Shown: piece after piece, positions 6,538 through 7,343 of the stretch
Numbering within the stretch: the stretch's first letter is position 1
Layout: every line of letters begins with the position of its first letter
From: Acidobacteriota bacterium
GTDB taxonomy: Bacteria; Acidobacteriota; Thermoanaerobaculia; Thermoanaerobaculales; Sulfomarinibacteraceae
Reading direction: 5' to 3'
NCBI GenBank assembly: GCA_030637805.1
Contig: DAOWFV010000107.1
Coordinates: forward strand, 1 to 7,343
Length of the DNA stretch: 7,343 nucleotides
The notes under the pieces: model-generated
Database searches by the model: none
Told to the model about the DNA's origin: nothing
Seen by the model: the letters and a program-made list of their open reading frames with translations, nothing else
Translations under genes and position numbers: made by a program

Positions 6538-7017
6538 ATGGCCTATTCCAGGATCTGCGTCGCTGCCGCGCTCCAGCGGTACCTCGACATCACCCCGATC
6601 TCCGCGCGTCTTCGGGATCTCGCGGGAGTCCTCGCCGGGGCCTACGACATCCCGGTTGCGGTCATATCGGTGGAGGCGCCTGTGGAACTCCTGCCCGACG
6701 TGGAGACCACCGAGGAGAAGCTCGAGCGCCTCGCGGTCCCGCTGCGCGAGCAGGGCCTGGTGGTGAGCACGAAGCTGCTCGAGGGGCGGCCGAGCCAGCA
6801 GATCGCAGCCTTCGTCGAGATCATCGGGGCCGATCTGCTGCTCATCGGCAGTCACAGCAAGCGTGGCGTGCTCGATGTCGGGCTGGGCAGCACCGCGGCG
6901 GCGCTGCTGCGCGAGATGGAGATCACCGTTCTCATGGTCCGACCGACCGCGGACGAGCAGGAGAGGGCGCAGGAGCTGATCATCCCGCGCTACCCGGTGG
7001 TCTTCCCCTATGGGTAG
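6538..7017 (+). CDS. Divergent universal stress protein (UspA-like)
   Basis: A 159-residue cytoplasmic protein with the alpha/beta Usp fold, the usual length for a single-domain Usp. The C-terminal half is clear: GADLLLIGSHSKRG (97-110), then LGST (116-119) and ITVLMVRP (129-136). The nucleotide-binding pattern G-x2-G-x9-G-S/T is nearly intact as Gly104-x2-Ser107-x9-Gly117-Ser118, with Ser in place of the second Gly. The first strand is followed by AAALQRYLDITPIS rather than the usual Asp-Gly-Ser type loop, so ATP binding is doubtful. A tail of about 20 residues (140-159, ending in PVVFPYG) extends beyond the typical end. The ATG has GGAGG five bases upstream. A longer in-frame reading from a TTG at 6427 lacks such a site. 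It probably has its own promoter, given the gap to the peptidase. Confidence 0.82.
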   Translation: MAYSRICVAAALQRYLDITPISARLRDLAGVLAGAYDIPVAVISVEAPVELLPDVETTEEKLERLAVPLREQGLVVSTKLLEGRPSQQIAAFVEIIGADLLLIGSHSKRGVLDVGLGSTAAALLREMEITVLMVRPTADEQERAQELIIPRYPVVFPYG

Positions 7018-7077
7018 CCCGCCAATCTCACCAGATTCCGTCGCGAGGGCGGCGAAGCGCTACTCAGGGGATTTGAG

Positions 7078-7119
7078 TTTCAGGTCTCAGGTTTCAGGCT
7101 TCAGGTCTCAGGCTTCAGG
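7078..7119 (-). repeat. Inverted heptad array (units TCTCAGG/TTTCAGG/CTTCAGG), 6 units
   Basis: Six uninterrupted units read TTTCAGG, TCTCAGG, TTTCAGG, CTTCAGG, TCTCAGG, CTTCAGG on the plus strand. TCTCAGG is the exact reverse complement of CCTGAGA, a unit in the array near the left end, so this is the same repeat family in the opposite orientation. It lies between the stress-protein gene and the second hairpin repeat. No gene is seen in 7018-7276 around it. Confidence 0.75.
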
Positions 7120-7140
7120 GTTCATCGAAAAACTTACGAA

Positions 7141-7200
7141 AGTTGCAGAAAAGGCTTGACATCGCAGGAGTCCAACCGACAATTTCGGTGCGACCTGCGA
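7141..7200 (+). repeat. Hairpin-forming dispersed repeat, copy 2
   Basis: Direct repeat of 1-60, offset by exactly 7140 bp. The fold is better than in copy 1: outer stem TCGCAGG (7162-7168) with CCTGCGA (7194-7200), all seven pairs Watson-Crick, and inner stem ACCGA (7175-7179) with TCGGT (7185-7189) around the loop CAATT. The 3' outer arm is identical to the unit of the array that follows. Confidence 0.8.
7156..7183 (+). promoter_or_regulatory. Possible sigma70-type promoter inside the repeat
   Basis: A perfect TTGACA (7156-7161) is followed after 16 bases by GACAAT (7178-7183), which matches TATAAT at four positions including the important A2 and T6. It points at the gene starting near 7298. 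Copy 1 has the same TTGACA but GACGAT at the -10 place, so it would be weaker. Confidence 0.3.
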
Positions 7201-7242
7201 CCTGCGACCTGCGACCTGCGACCTGCCTTGAGCCTTCCGCCT
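7191..7242 (+). repeat. Direct heptad array CGACCTG, 5 exact units plus degenerate tail
   Basis: CGACCTG is repeated five times exactly (7191-7225). The 7-bp period then continues in degenerate form, with GCCT recurring every seven bases at 7225, 7232 and 7239. The unit, read as CCTGCGA, equals the 3' arm of the hairpin repeat, so the array looks like an expansion of that arm. Confidence 0.75.
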
Positions 7243-7297
7243 GGGTCGGTGCATCGCCGGCCGCAGTAGGAAGCTGGTGAGATACGCGGGCTCGAAC

Positions 7298-7343
7298 ATG
7301 CGCATTGACGCTTACTCCTTTGGGAGCATCAGCATCGACGGCG
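7298..7343 (+). CDS. Mth938-like (DUF498) domain protein, 5' partial
   Basis: The last 46 bases encode MRIDAYSFGSISIDG and are cut by the window end. This matches the N-terminus I know from the Mth938/DUF498 family (related to NDUFAF3), which typically starts M-x-I-D-x-Y-x-F-G-x-I-x-x-D-G. With only 15 residues the call is tentative. An in-frame GTG at 7277 has AGGA five bases upstream and would add seven residues (MRYAGSN). The ATG at 7298 fits the family N-terminus but has a poor ribosome site, so the true start is open. Confidence 0.5.
   Translation, partial: MRIDAYSFGSISIDG

Noticed and set aside
1..7200. Composite transposon or insertion sequence
   Set aside because: The terminal repeats are direct and short, there is no transposase, and no target-site duplication can be recognised.
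54..7242. CRISPR array
   Set aside because: The repeats are 7 bp with no spacers and no cas genes are present.
7108..7305. Leftward 65-codon frame through the right-hand repeats
   Set aside because: Much of it is translated heptad repeat and the opposite strand has a better gene start. No ribosome site or family match supports it.

Overview
The window is GC-rich, apart from a few short AT-rich intergenic tracts. It looks like a chromosomal segment of a free-living bacterium with large, kinase-rich signalling. A Hanks-type Ser/Thr kinase carrying the HRDVSPRN catalytic loop and a C-terminal DUF4388 (PATAN-like) domain is a combination I associate with Myxococcota and Acidobacteriota. Heptad-periodic intergenic repeats fit an uncultured lineage of that kind. 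The taxonomic guess is an inference, and no rRNA or marker gene is present to settle it.

Layout. Positions 1-174 hold the first copy of a hairpin-forming repeat, followed by two 7-bp-period arrays. From 4163 leftwards runs a two-gene unit: the kinase (4163-2343), then a large GT-C type membrane glycosyltransferase (2403-175) whose GTG start lies 61 nt inside the kinase gene. A divergent intergenic region (4164-4469) with small inverted repeats separates this unit from a rightward unit. That unit is an aspartate/glutamate racemase (4470-5177) joined by an ATGA overlap to an exported P1-family (DmpA/BapA-like) aminopeptidase (5174-6349). After a 188-nt gap comes a divergent universal stress protein (6538-7017). 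The right-hand intergenic region (7018-7297) holds an inverted heptad array, the second copy of the hairpin repeat and a direct heptad array. The 5' end of a probable Mth938-like (DUF498) gene begins at about 7298 and is cut by the window edge.

Functional reading. Kinase and glycosyltransferase are probably co-transcribed, suggesting phosphorylation signalling linked to envelope glycan or lipid modification, though nothing in the sequence names a substrate. Racemase and peptidase suggest handling of D- or otherwise unusual amino-acid linkages: the exported peptidase frees residues and the cytoplasmic racemase interconverts D and L acidic amino acids. This pathway is an inference from gene overlap and family knowledge.

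The least explained content is non-coding. A 60-nt element occurs twice in direct orientation exactly 7140 bp apart, bracketing all five complete genes. Its last 45 nt match at 40 of 45 positions and can fold into a two-part hairpin. The 3' arm of that hairpin is the unit (CCTGCGA-like) of the heptad array that follows each copy. Related or unrelated heptad arrays occur in four of the five intergenic spaces or gene edges. I see no transposase, CRISPR array, tRNA or rRNA.
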